A stretch of DNA of 64,000 nucleotides from positions 1,054,001-1,118,000 of the forward strand of contig CAVZTJ010000015.1 of assembly GCA_963778075.1 (NCBI GenBank), in the 5' to 3' direction. The notes under the pieces were generated by a model. It was given only the letters and a program-made list of their open reading frames with translations, was not told the origin of the DNA and did no database searches. The stretch is from JASHPR01 sp963778075 (GTDB lineage: Bacteria > Actinomycetota > Actinomycetes > Streptosporangiales > Streptosporangiaceae). Position numbers and translations under genes: made by a program. Below are positions 16,400-24,562 of the stretch, piece after piece (positions within the stretch are counted from its first letter, which is position 1; every line of letters begins with the position of its first letter).

Positions 16400-17752
16400 A
16401 TGAGCAATACCGATGCACGTGAGCAGGCAGGCGAGCCTGCAGCGCCCGAACAGGCAGCACCCGGGGAGGCGGAGCAGTCTCTCGGGCAGGTGTTGCCTGC
16501 CCGCGGTGCCGGGCACGCAGCGGGCGGGCTGGCCGTGACCGGATACCGGCGGCGGAAGCGGGGCTGGGTCCTGGCGCTGGCGGTGGTCGTGGTGGTCGCG
16601 GCCGGGCTGGGTGGCGCCGACGCGGCCGGGGTATTCAACTCCCCCAAGCCGGCCGCGAGCAGCAACGGCTACGCCACCAGTACGCGGGCGGTGACGCGCG
16701 GGCCGCTCACCGAGCAGACCCAAGAGGACGCGACACTTGGCGATGCGGGCTCCTACACGGTCGTGGTACCGACGTCGCCGGGTTCGGCCGGTTCGGCCGG
16801 TTCGGCCGGTTCGGCCGGTTCGGCGGATTCGGGGACCAGCACGTTCACCTGGCTTCCGTCGGCCGGGCAGACGATCCGCCAGGGCCAGGCGATCTACCAG
16901 GTCTCCGGCACCCCGGTGGTGCTGCTGTACGGCAATGTGCCCGCCTACCGCGACCTGTCCGAGGGCATGACCGGCGCGGATGTCACCGAGCTGAACACCG
17001 ACCTGGTCAGGCTCGGCTACGCCACCGCGACCGCGCTGGGCCCGCGGTCGGGCTGGGACTACTTCAGCAGCGAGACCGCGTACGCGCTGGAATTGCTGCA
17101 GGCCCACCTGGGACTGACCCAGACCGGGACCCTGCCGCTGGGGCAGGCGGTGTTCCTGCCGGGTGCGATCCAGGTGAGCAGCCTGGGCACCGGGGCCGTA
17201 CCCGGCGCCGCCGCCACATCAGGGGCCACGGTGCTCACTGCCAGTTCGCTGACCCCGGTGGTCACGATCGACCTGGACGCCTCGCTGCAGACCGAGGTCG
17301 CGGTCGGCGACAAGGTGTCCGTCACCATGCCCGACGGGTCGGTCACGCCCGGGGTGATCTCCTCGATCAGCACCGCACCCTCCTCCTCATCCTCCGCACC
17401 GTCCTCGTCTTCGCCGTCCTCGGACAACGGCTCGGACAATGGCTCGGACAACGGCTCAACCACGGCGACGATCACGGTGGTGGTGTCGCTGACCAGCCCC
17501 AAGGCGGCCGGGAGCCTGAACGAGGTACCGGTGGAGGTCACGATCACCACCGGCAGCGTGAGCAACGCGCTGATCGTGCCGGTGGACGCGCTGCTGGCCC
17601 AGCCCGGCGGGGGGTACGCGGTCGAAGTGGCCGGGCCGGGCGGGCATCACCTGGTGAAGGTGACCCCGGGCCTGTTTGACGACGCCGACGGAACCGTGCA
17701 GGTCACCGGCAACCTGACGCCGGGCCAGCACGTGGTGGTGCCGGGCATATGA
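16400..17752 (+). CDS. HlyD-like periplasmic adaptor with peptidoglycan-binding-like domain
   Basis: A 450-residue membrane-anchored adaptor. A long polar N-terminus is followed by one transmembrane helix (about 54-76), then a lipoyl/barrel-sandwich part. The segment MTGADVTELNTDLVRLGYAT and later YALELLQAHLGLTQTGTLPLG looks like a peptidoglycan-binding (PGBD) insert, as in actinobacterial MacA-like adaptors. Low-complexity linkers (GSA repeats near residue 130, Ser-rich and SDNG repeats near 340) separate the folded parts. It lies seven bases after the lipoprotein gene and overlaps the ATPase start by four. Gram-positive versions replace the outer-membrane link with wall contact (inference). 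Confidence 0.87.
   Translation: MSNTDAREQAGEPAAPEQAAPGEAEQSLGQVLPARGAGHAAGGLAVTGYRRRKRGWVLALAVVVVVAAGLGGADAAGVFNSPKPAASSNGYATSTRAVTRGPLTEQTQEDATLGDAGSYTVVVPTSPGSAGSAGSAGSAGSADSGTSTFTWLPSAGQTIRQGQAIYQVSGTPVVLLYGNVPAYRDLSEGMTGADVTELNTDLVRLGYATATALGPRSGWDYFSSETAYALELLQAHLGLTQTGTLPLGQAVFLPGAIQVSSLGTGAVPGAAATSGATVLTASSLTPVVTIDLDASLQTEVAVGDKVSVTMPDGSVTPGVISSISTAPSSSSSAPSSSSPSSDNGSDNGSDNGSTTATITVVVSLTSPKAAGSLNEVPVEVTITTGSVSNALIVPVDALLAQPGGGYAVEVAGPGGHHLVKVTPGLFDDADGTVQVTGNLTPGQHVVVPGI
16781..16825 (+). repeat. Five tandem 9-bp units in the adaptor gene
   Basis: GGTTCGGCC repeated five times (the last unit ends in G), encoding Gly-Ser-Ala repeats in a flexible linker. The near-perfect DNA identity suggests recent slippage, so copy number may vary between strains without breaking the frame. 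Confidence 0.9.
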
Positions 17753-18585
17753 GCAGCCACGCAACGACGGCCCAGCCGGCCGTAGTCCCCGCCACGGCCG
17801 GCCCGCCAGAACCCGTGCTGGAGCTGGCGACGGTGACCAAGGTCTACCCGGGCAAGCCGCCGGTGCCCGCGCTGCGCGGCGTCAGCCTGTCGATCGCCGC
17901 CGGGGAGCTGGTCGCGGTGCTCGGCCCGTCCGGGTCGGGCAAGACCACGCTGCTGCACCTGGCCGGCACCCTGGACCTGCCCACCACCGGAACCGTCAGG
18001 GTCACCGGCCTTGATGTGAGCACGCTGGGCGACCGGCAGCTCGCGGGCCTGCGCGCGTCCAGCATCGGGTTCGTGTTCCAGCAGTTCTTCCTCGCCGAAC
18101 ACCAGCTCGTCATCGACAACGTCGCTGATGGCCTGCTGTACGCCGGCGCAGGCCTGGCGCAGCGCCGCGACCAGGCCGCTGAAGCCCTGCAGCGCGTCGG
18201 CCTGGGCCACAAGCTCGCCGCCAAGCCCACCCAGCTGTCCGGCGGCGAGCGACAGCGGGTCGCGATCGCGCGGGCGATCGTGGGCGAGCCGGCGATCGTG
18301 CTGGCCGACGAGCCCACCGGCAACCTCGACCAGGCCACCGGCGCGGCCATCCTCGACCTGCTCGCCCAGCTCAACACCGCGGCCGGGACCACGATCGTCG
18401 TGGTCACCCATGACGAGCACGTCGCCGCCCAGATGCGCCGCCAAGTACGGATGCTCGACGGCCAGATCATCTCCGACACCACCACCGAACCGGCCGTCGA
18501 TGCCGCACGCGCGCCAGCCTGGCCCGAAGCGTCCGGGGAACGGATCGCCGGCTGGCTCGGCCAGCCACAAGGAGGACCCCGATGA
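17749..18585 (+). CDS. MacB/LolD-type ABC ATPase of efflux system 1
   Basis: A 278-residue ATPase: Walker A GPSGSGKTTLLH, Q-loop FVFQQFFLAEH, signature QLSGGERQRVAIARAI, Walker B IVLADEPTGNLD, switch His in VVVTHDEHVA. The DEPTGNLD and FVFQQF forms are typical of the MacB/LolD/FtsE branch that works by mechanotransmission with FtsX-type permeases. The last 50 residues (Pro/Ala/Glu-rich) go beyond the fold. Four-base overlaps with both neighbours show a tightly coupled operon. Confidence 0.93.
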   Translation: MSSHATTAQPAVVPATAGPPEPVLELATVTKVYPGKPPVPALRGVSLSIAAGELVAVLGPSGSGKTTLLHLAGTLDLPTTGTVRVTGLDVSTLGDRQLAGLRASSIGFVFQQFFLAEHQLVIDNVADGLLYAGAGLAQRRDQAAEALQRVGLGHKLAAKPTQLSGGERQRVAIARAIVGEPAIVLADEPTGNLDQATGAAILDLLAQLNTAAGTTIVVVTHDEHVAAQMRRQVRMLDGQIISDTTTEPAVDAARAPAWPEASGERIAGWLGQPQGGPR

Positions 18586-19838
18586 CCGCAGCCATCTCCG
18601 GCGCACCCCAAGCGGGCCGCCGCGGGCCCGCGGCGGCCCGGCTGCGGGCCAGCGACTTGGCCCGGCTGGCCGTCGTGGGCCTGCGCACCCGCAAACTCCG
18701 CGGCGCCCTGTCCGCCCTCGGCATCGCGATAGGCGTCGCCGCGATCGTCGCCGTCCTCGGATTGTCAGCATCGTCAGCAGCCGGGCTCAACGCCGAAATC
18801 GCCGCCCTGGGCACCAACCTGCTCACCGTCCAGCCCGGGCAGAACTTCACCGGCGGCACCGCCGAGCTGCCCGCCGCCGCACCTGCGATGATCTCTCGGC
18901 TGCCCGGCATCAACCAGGTCCAAAGCACCGGGGCAACCAACGGCAGCGTCTACCGCTCCCCGCTGATCCCGCCGGTGAACACCAATGCACTCACCGTCGA
19001 CGCCGCCACCCTGGGCCTGCCCGCCACCGCCGGCACCAGCCTGGCCCAAGGGGAGTTCCTCAACGCCGCCACCGCCCGCGAACCCGTCGCCGTTCTGGGC
19101 GCCGCCGCCGCCCAGCTACTCGGCATCGACAAGGTGTTCCCCGGCGAACGCGTCTGGATCACCGGCACCGGCGCCAACGGCAACGGCGGCACGTGGCTGT
19201 ACGTCGCCGGCATCCTCAACCCCGACGTCCTGTCCCCCGACATCGACTCCTCCGTCCTCGTCGGGTTCCCCTTCGCCGAGAACAACCTCAGCTTCGACGG
19301 CAACCCAACCACTGTTTATGTCAAAACGGCATCCACGCAGGTGAACGCGGTATACAAGCTGCTCGGCGATCAGGCCAACCCCGAAGACCCGACCGGCGTG
19401 GACGTCTCCCAGCCCTCCGATGCCCTGGTCGCCCAGGCCGACGCCAAGTCCGCGTTCAGCACCCTGTTCCTCGGCCTCGGCGCGGTCGCGCTGCTGGTCG
19501 GCGCCGTCGGCGTCGCCAACATCATGGTCATTTCCGTCCTGGAACGCCGCTCCGAAATCGGCCTGCGCCGCGCCCTGGGCGCCACCCGCGGCCATATCCG
19601 AACCCAGTTCCTCACCGAGGCGATCACCCTGGCCCTGCTCGGCGGCGTCGCCGGAATCATCACCGGCGCCGCCGCCACCGCCATCTACGCCCACGACAAG
19701 GGCTGGAGCACCGTCATCCCCACCGACGCCTGGACCGGCGGCCTGGCCGCCGCCATCCTCATCGGCGCCCTCGCCGGACTTCTGCCCGCCATCCGCGCCG
19801 CACGCCTCTCCCCCACCGAAGCGCTCTGGAGCATCTAG
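18582..19838 (+). CDS. FtsX/MacB-type ABC permease of efflux system 1
   Basis: A 418-residue permease: an N-terminal amphipathic stretch and first helix (LSALGIAIGVAAIVAVLGL), a large extracytoplasmic MacB_PCD-like domain (about 70-280), then three helices in the C-terminal FtsX domain. The coupling segment ISVLERRSEIGLRRALGAT and the ending LLPAIRAARLSPTEALWSI are almost identical to those of the second-copy permease at 59175-60455. With the adaptor and ATPase it forms a tripartite exporter or envelope remodeller, not an importer; the substrate is unknown. Confidence 0.93.
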   Translation: MTAAISGAPQAGRRGPAAARLRASDLARLAVVGLRTRKLRGALSALGIAIGVAAIVAVLGLSASSAAGLNAEIAALGTNLLTVQPGQNFTGGTAELPAAAPAMISRLPGINQVQSTGATNGSVYRSPLIPPVNTNALTVDAATLGLPATAGTSLAQGEFLNAATAREPVAVLGAAAAQLLGIDKVFPGERVWITGTGANGNGGTWLYVAGILNPDVLSPDIDSSVLVGFPFAENNLSFDGNPTTVYVKTASTQVNAVYKLLGDQANPEDPTGVDVSQPSDALVAQADAKSAFSTLFLGLGAVALLVGAVGVANIMVISVLERRSEIGLRRALGATRGHIRTQFLTEAITLALLGGVAGIITGAAATAIYAHDKGWSTVIPTDAWTGGLAAAILIGALAGLLPAIRAARLSPTEALWSI

Positions 19839-20000
19839 AGCAGAGCGGCGGCATGAACCACGGGCCAGCCGGAGCACTCTGCGCCGCGTTCGGGCCCGTC
19901 TTGCTGCACCGGCAGATCTGGACGGTTTACGCCAAGCGGTCAATAGTGAAGGCGAGGTAGCGTCCGGCGGCTCGCTGACGTGCGGCGGAAGGACCCGTGG

Positions 20001-22589
20001 ATGGCAATGGCAGGTAGCGGGGTCTTGCCCGCCGAGATTGACGTCGCCGTGGTCGGTGCCGGGTTCTCCGGGCTGTACATGCTCCACCGGCTGCGCGGGC
20101 TCGGGCTGCGCACCGTGGTGTTCGACGACGCGGGCGACGTCGGCGGGACCTGGTACTGGAACCGCTATCCCGGTGCCCGTTGCGACGTCCCCACGACCGA
20201 CTACGCCTACAGCTTCGACGCCCGCCTCGAGGAGGACTGGACCTGGTCGGAGAAGTACGCCACGCAGCCGGAGATCCTCGCCTACCTCCGGCACGTCGCC
20301 GACCGCTACGACCTGCGGCGGGATATCCGGTTCGGCACCCGCATCACCGCTGCCGTCTGGGACGAGGCCGACCGGCGCTGGCGGCTGCGCACCGGCGACG
20401 GCGACGAGGTGAGCTGCCGGTACTACATCATGGCGAGCGGCTGCCTGTCCCTGCCGAAGGCGCCCGACATCGAGGGCGTCGACCGCTACCGCGGCGAGGT
20501 CTACCTGACCGGCAGGTGGCCCCATGAACGGGTGGACTTCAGCGGGAAAAGGGTGGCGGTCGTGGGAACCGGCTCCTCCGGAATCCAGTGCATCCCGCTG
20601 ATCGCCGGCGAGGCGGCCCGGCTGACCGTGTTCCAGCGGACGCCGAACTTCTCCGTTCCCGCGCGCAACGGCCCTCCGCTGGCGGATCGCGTGACCCAGC
20701 TCGCCACGGATCGCGACGGCTACCGCGAGGCCGCCCGCTGGTCCCGGGGCGGCGTGCCGCGCGAGCTCACCGATGTCAGCGGCGTGACCGCGCCGCAGCA
20801 GGTCCGCCGCGAGCGCTTCGAGGCCGCGTGGCAGGCCGGCGAGCTCTTCGCGATCCTCGGCGTGTTCAGCGACCAGGGCGTCAACGCGGTCTCCAATGAG
20901 CATGTCGCCGAGATGATCCGGGAGAAGATACGCGCCGTTGTCAGCGACGCGGACGTCGCCGACGCGCTCTGCCCGAAGGACTATCCGTTCGGTACCAAGC
21001 GCCCGTGCCTGGACAGCAGCTATTTCGAGACCTTCAACCTGCCCCACGTCCGGCTGCTCGACCTGCGCAGGACCCCGATTGCGGCGGTCACCGAGGCCGG
21101 TATCGACACGGCCGAGGAGTCGTTCGAGTTCGACGCGATCGTCTTTGCCACCGGTTTTGACGCGATGACCGGCCCGCTCGTTTCGGTGGCCGTCACCGGG
21201 ACTGACGGTGTGACCCTTAAGGACAAATGGCGACACGGGCCGGTCACGTACCTCGGCCTGATGACGACCGGGTTCCCCAACTTCTTCACGATCACCGGCC
21301 CGCAGAGCCCGTCGGTGCTGTCGAACATGGTGGTCTCGATCGAGCAGCACGTCGACTGGATCGCCGATTGCCTGCAGCGCCTGCGGGCGGAGAATCTGGA
21401 CCGGATCGAGCCGACCCCGCTGGCCGAGGCGGGCTGGGTGCAGCACAACCAGGACTGCGCCGACATCACGCTGTACCCGCGGGCGAACTCCTGGTACATG
21501 GGAGCCAACGTCCCGGGGAAGCCGAGGGTCTTCCTGCCGTACGTCGGCGGCGTGGACGCCTACCGCCGGGCCTGCGACGAGGTGGCCGAGGGCTTTGTGG
21601 GGTTCAGGCTCGACGGGCCTGCCGGGTCACGGTGCAACGACGGGGTGATCCGGCGGCTCCAGCCGGACATGGCGATGGTGCTGGATCTCATGGCTTCGCT
21701 GGGGCTGCCCCCGATAGAGACCATGAGCGTCCCCGACGCCCGGGCCTTCTCGGAGGCCAACGCGGCCAGCCGGCCCCCGGGCCCGGAGGTCGGCGAGATC
21801 GCCGACGGGGTGCTGCCTAGCCCGGCCGGCGACCTGGCGTACCGGCTCTACCGCCCGCCAGCGCGGGGCCCGCACCCGCTGATCGCCTACTTCCACGGCG
21901 GCGGCTGGGTCCTGGGCAGCCAGGACTCGGACGACCCGCTCTGCCGGGACCTCTGTGTGCGCACCGGGTCGGTGGTGGTGTCGGTGAACTACCGGCACGC
22001 CCCGGAAGACCGCTTTCCCGCGGCGGCCGACGACGCATTCGCCGCGGCGAGCTGGATAGCGGCCAACGCGGCCGCGCTCGGCGGCATCCCCGGGCAGCTC
22101 ACCGTCGCTGGCTGGAGCGCCGGCGGCAACGTGGCGGCGATCACGTGCCAGCTCGCGCGCGACGCCGGCGGCCCCGACATCGCCAGCCAGCTGCTGCTCG
22201 CCCCGGTCACCGACTGCGACCTCGGCAGGCCCTCCTACGCCAGCAACGGCGAGGGCTTCATTCTGACCGCCGGTCTCATGCGGTGGTTCTGGGACCACTA
22301 CGCGGACGAGGCCGACCGGGCGAACCCGAAGGCCTCACCGCTGCGCGGCACGCTCGCGGGCCTTCCGCCGGCCGTGGTGGTGACGGCCGAGTTCGACCCT
22401 CTGCGCGACGAGGGCGACGCCTACGCCGAGGCCCTCGCCTCCGCCGGTGTCCCGGTGCGGCACATCCGGGCCCGCGGTCACACGCACACGTCGCTGACCA
22501 TGGTCGACGTGGTGATATCCGGAGCCCCGGTCCGCGCGGAGATCGCCGAAGCCCTGGACAGCTTCCGGCCGGAACCGGCCCGGAGCTGA
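20001..22589 (+). CDS. Fusion: Baeyer-Villiger-type flavin monooxygenase + alpha/beta-hydrolase
   Basis: One continuous 862-residue frame. Residues 1 to about 530 are a class B flavin monooxygenase: FAD site VAVVGAGFSGLY, GGTWYWNRYPGARCD, NADPH site VAVVGTGSSGIQ and the late ATGFDAMTGPL. The fingerprint at about 163-174 reads YRGEVYLTGRWP; the usual FxGxxxHxxxWP His is Leu. Residues from about 590 form an HSL-type alpha/beta-hydrolase: HGGGW oxyanion motif (near 632), nucleophile in GWSAGG (Ser706), Asp in EFDPLRDEG, His in RGHTHTS. The arrangement suggests ketone to ester to acid plus alcohol in one polypeptide (inference). ATG 20001 is chosen for GGAAGGA at seven bases. Confidence 0.88.
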   Translation: MAMAGSGVLPAEIDVAVVGAGFSGLYMLHRLRGLGLRTVVFDDAGDVGGTWYWNRYPGARCDVPTTDYAYSFDARLEEDWTWSEKYATQPEILAYLRHVADRYDLRRDIRFGTRITAAVWDEADRRWRLRTGDGDEVSCRYYIMASGCLSLPKAPDIEGVDRYRGEVYLTGRWPHERVDFSGKRVAVVGTGSSGIQCIPLIAGEAARLTVFQRTPNFSVPARNGPPLADRVTQLATDRDGYREAARWSRGGVPRELTDVSGVTAPQQVRRERFEAAWQAGELFAILGVFSDQGVNAVSNEHVAEMIREKIRAVVSDADVADALCPKDYPFGTKRPCLDSSYFETFNLPHVRLLDLRRTPIAAVTEAGIDTAEESFEFDAIVFATGFDAMTGPLVSVAVTGTDGVTLKDKWRHGPVTYLGLMTTGFPNFFTITGPQSPSVLSNMVVSIEQHVDWIADCLQRLRAENLDRIEPTPLAEAGWVQHNQDCADITLYPRANSWYMGANVPGKPRVFLPYVGGVDAYRRACDEVAEGFVGFRLDGPAGSRCNDGVIRRLQPDMAMVLDLMASLGLPPIETMSVPDARAFSEANAASRPPGPEVGEIADGVLPSPAGDLAYRLYRPPARGPHPLIAYFHGGGWVLGSQDSDDPLCRDLCVRTGSVVVSVNYRHAPEDRFPAAADDAFAAASWIAANAAALGGIPGQLTVAGWSAGGNVAAITCQLARDAGGPDIASQLLLAPVTDCDLGRPSYASNGEGFILTAGLMRWFWDHYADEADRANPKASPLRGTLAGLPPAVVVTAEFDPLRDEGDAYAEALASAGVPVRHIRARGHTHTSLTMVDVVISGAPVRAEIAEALDSFRPEPARS

Positions 22590-22646
22590 GGCCCACGCTT
22601 ACTGAGCCGGCTTGCCAAATTAAAGCCAAGCTCTCGCCATTTTCAT

Positions 22647-22658
22647 TGGTACGTACCA
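22647..22658. promoter_or_regulatory. 12-bp palindrome TGGTACGTACCA
   Basis: A perfect palindrome in the AT-richer gap after the fusion gene and about 100 bases before the broken ABC gene. The TGGT...ACCA form resembles GntR/FadR-type operators. No matching regulator gene is adjacent, so it may be a relic of whatever the deleted ABC genes belonged to. Confidence 0.35.
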
Positions 22659-22761
22659 CATATCCCGATAGGCTCCGGCCGCCCGTGGTGGCCGCGATGC
22701 TCCGGTAACGATCCGATGTTTGTCCTTGCATTGTCACTATGTAAGGCGTGAGGATAGGCCC

Positions 22762-23189
22762 ATGCCCGACGCGCCGCCACAGGCCATGGTCGCGGCGGAC
22801 GGCATCTGCCGGACCTTCGGCAGCGGGCATACGGCCGTTCATGCCGTGCGCGGGGTCTCGTTCACGGCGGACCGCGGTCAGCCATGCTGGCGCTGACCGG
22901 GGTCGCCAGCCACGCAGCGCACTGCCCGGACGAGCCTTCCGGCGGCCAGCAGCAGCGGGTGGCCATCGCCCGCGCGCTGGCTGGCCGGCCGGGCCTGCTG
23001 ATCGCCGACGAGCCGACCAGCCAGCTCGACCTGGAGACCGGCCGGCAGATCGTGGAGCTGCTGCTCAGCGTCGTGCGCTCGGAGGGGATCACCGCGCTGG
23101 TCGCCACCCACGACGAGGTGCTGATCGACCTGGCCGACAAGGTCACCGCGCTGGAAGACGGCGCCGTCGTCGGCGCCGCGGCCGGATAG
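22762..23189 (+). pseudogene. ABC ATPase gene with internal deletion
   Basis: ATG 22762 begins MPDAPPQAMVAADGICRTFG and runs to GVSFTADRGQP, the usual beta strands before Walker A, then hits a stop at about 22899. In another frame from about 22884 the second half of the same kind of protein follows: PSGGQQQRVAIARALAGRPG, LLIADEPTSQLDLETG and VATHDE. Walker A, the Q-loop and most of the helical domain are missing, and the signature has Pro for Leu. It cannot be a working ATPase. The permease fragment at 23199 was its partner. Confidence 0.8.
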
Positions 23190-23198
23190 GAGCGGCCG

Positions 23199-23936
23199 GT
23201 GCGTGGCCTGGGCGTGTCCTTCCTCGTCCGCCGGGCCAGGTCGTCGTGGCTGCTCCTGGCCTGCGTCGCGGTGACGGTCCTGGTCGCCACCGGGCTCGCG
23301 GCCGCGGAATGGACGTTCGCGGCCGAGGCGATCCAGCCCGGAGCGCAGAGCTTCCTCGCCGCACCGCAGAACCGCGTGATCAGGCTCAGCGGCGTGGTCA
23401 ACACCGGGGAAGCCGCCGCCGACACGCGGCTGATCCGCGCCACGCTGCGCAGGGCCTGGCCGGGGCTCGGCTTCCAGCTGCAGGGCGCGCTGTGGGCGGA
23501 ACCGATCCAGCTCTCGACGTCGGCCAGCGGCACGTTCAGCACGCAGATCCAGCCAGCGTCGCTGGAAGGGATCAGCGCCCAGGTGACGCTGACCGCCCGG
23601 ACGTGGCCGGGGCCGCCGCGCCGCGGCAGCCCGGTGCCGGTGGCGCTGCCGGCGATGGCCCGCGGGAACCTCGGCGCGCTCGACGTGAACACCAGCGCGG
23701 CGCTTTCGCAGCTCGGCCTCGCCAACCCGGAGGGGCTGCAGGTGACCTCGAACCTGCCGCAGATCCTGGACGGCATAGCCAGCACGAGCGTGCTGTCGCA
23801 GTCGCTGTTCACGATCGCCGCACTGGAGCCGCCGCTTACGGCCCGCCGCAAATTCAGATGCATCGCCGTCACCAGCGTGGAACGCTGTGCTGCGTGCACG
23901 ACCCGCCACCGGCCCGCTCTGGTGACTCGCGGCTGA
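23199..23936 (+). pseudogene. Truncated FtsX-type permease (N-terminal part)
   Basis: GTG 23199 opens MRGLGVSFLVRRARSSWLLL with a transmembrane helix and an extracytoplasmic domain (...RNLGALDVNTSAALSQLG...), typical of multi-helix FtsX/MacB-like permeases of 700-900 residues. Similarity ends near SLFTIAALE at about 23833; the remaining codons belong to sequence upstream of the acetyltransferase gene in another frame. All further transmembrane helices are absent. Together with the deleted ATPase this is a dead ABC pair, distinct from the two intact sets. Confidence 0.7.
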
Positions 23937-24562
23937 CGGCGCGCCTGCGGCTCGAGCCGATCGGCCCCGGCAACGCAGCCGACCTGTGGCTCGTTCATAG
24001 CGACGACGAGGTGTCGTGCTGGTACGGCGACGAGAAGCCGAGCCTGCAGGAGGCGGAGCAGTGGGCTAGATCCATCGGCGATTCCTGGCGCTTCCACGGC
24101 GTCCACAAGTGGATCGCCTACGACCGCGGGGGCGGCGAGGTTGTCGGTCGCGGCGGATTGTCGCGAACGCCGGTCGACGACGACTGGGGTCAGATCTATG
24201 CGTTCCTTCCGGAGGAACCATGGGTGCGCGTCGCGCATGAGAGCCGCCGCCCGTTCGTCGCGCATGCGAACTGGCTAGAGATCGGATGGGCGCTACGGCG
24301 CGAGTTCTGGGGGCGTGGCTACGCGTCCGAGATCGGCCGCGCCGGGCTGGAGTTTGCATTCGACGTCCTCGGGGCGCAGGCCGTTGCGTCGTGCACGGTC
24401 CGCCACAACGCGCGCTCACGTGCGGTAATGGAACGTATCGGCATGCGGTACGCGGGCGAGATCCGGAGCCGCGGCATAGTTGAGGGGGCTGACGGAGAGC
24501 AGGACGACGCGCCGTTCGCGGTGTGCGTGGTGCTGCGACGAGAATGGGACCGTCATGAGTGA
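23894..24562 (+). CDS. GNAT-family N-acetyltransferase (RimJ/RimL type)
   Basis: A 222-residue acetyltransferase of the Acetyltransf_3 group: LTARLRLEPIGPGNAADLW at the start, and the acetyl-CoA-binding helix EIGWALRREFWGRGYASEIG (RxxGxG/A-like), then ASCTVRHNARSRAVMERIGMR, the family's conserved late strand and helix. GTG 23894 is used; ATG 23858 is a longer alternative. It overlaps the next gene by eight bases. The substrate, a protein N-terminus or small amine, cannot be predicted. Confidence 0.82.
   Translation: MHDPPPARSGDSRLTARLRLEPIGPGNAADLWLVHSDDEVSCWYGDEKPSLQEAEQWARSIGDSWRFHGVHKWIAYDRGGGEVVGRGGLSRTPVDDDWGQIYAFLPEEPWVRVAHESRRPFVAHANWLEIGWALRREFWGRGYASEIGRAGLEFAFDVLGAQAVASCTVRHNARSRAVMERIGMRYAGEIRSRGIVEGADGEQDDAPFAVCVVLRREWDRHE

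Noticed and set aside
18128..19960. A 610-codon plus frame overlapping the ATPase and permease
   Set aside because: Pro/Arg-rich out-of-frame reading of two well-supported genes.
19852..19960. 35-codon frame after the FtsX permease
   Set aside because: No ribosome site, no hydrophobic or conserved pattern.
19116..21446. A 776-codon minus-strand frame across the FtsX permease and monooxygenase genes
   Set aside because: Arginine/glycine/alanine-rich translation typical of the antisense of GC-rich coding DNA, with no motif; the plus-strand genes are certain.
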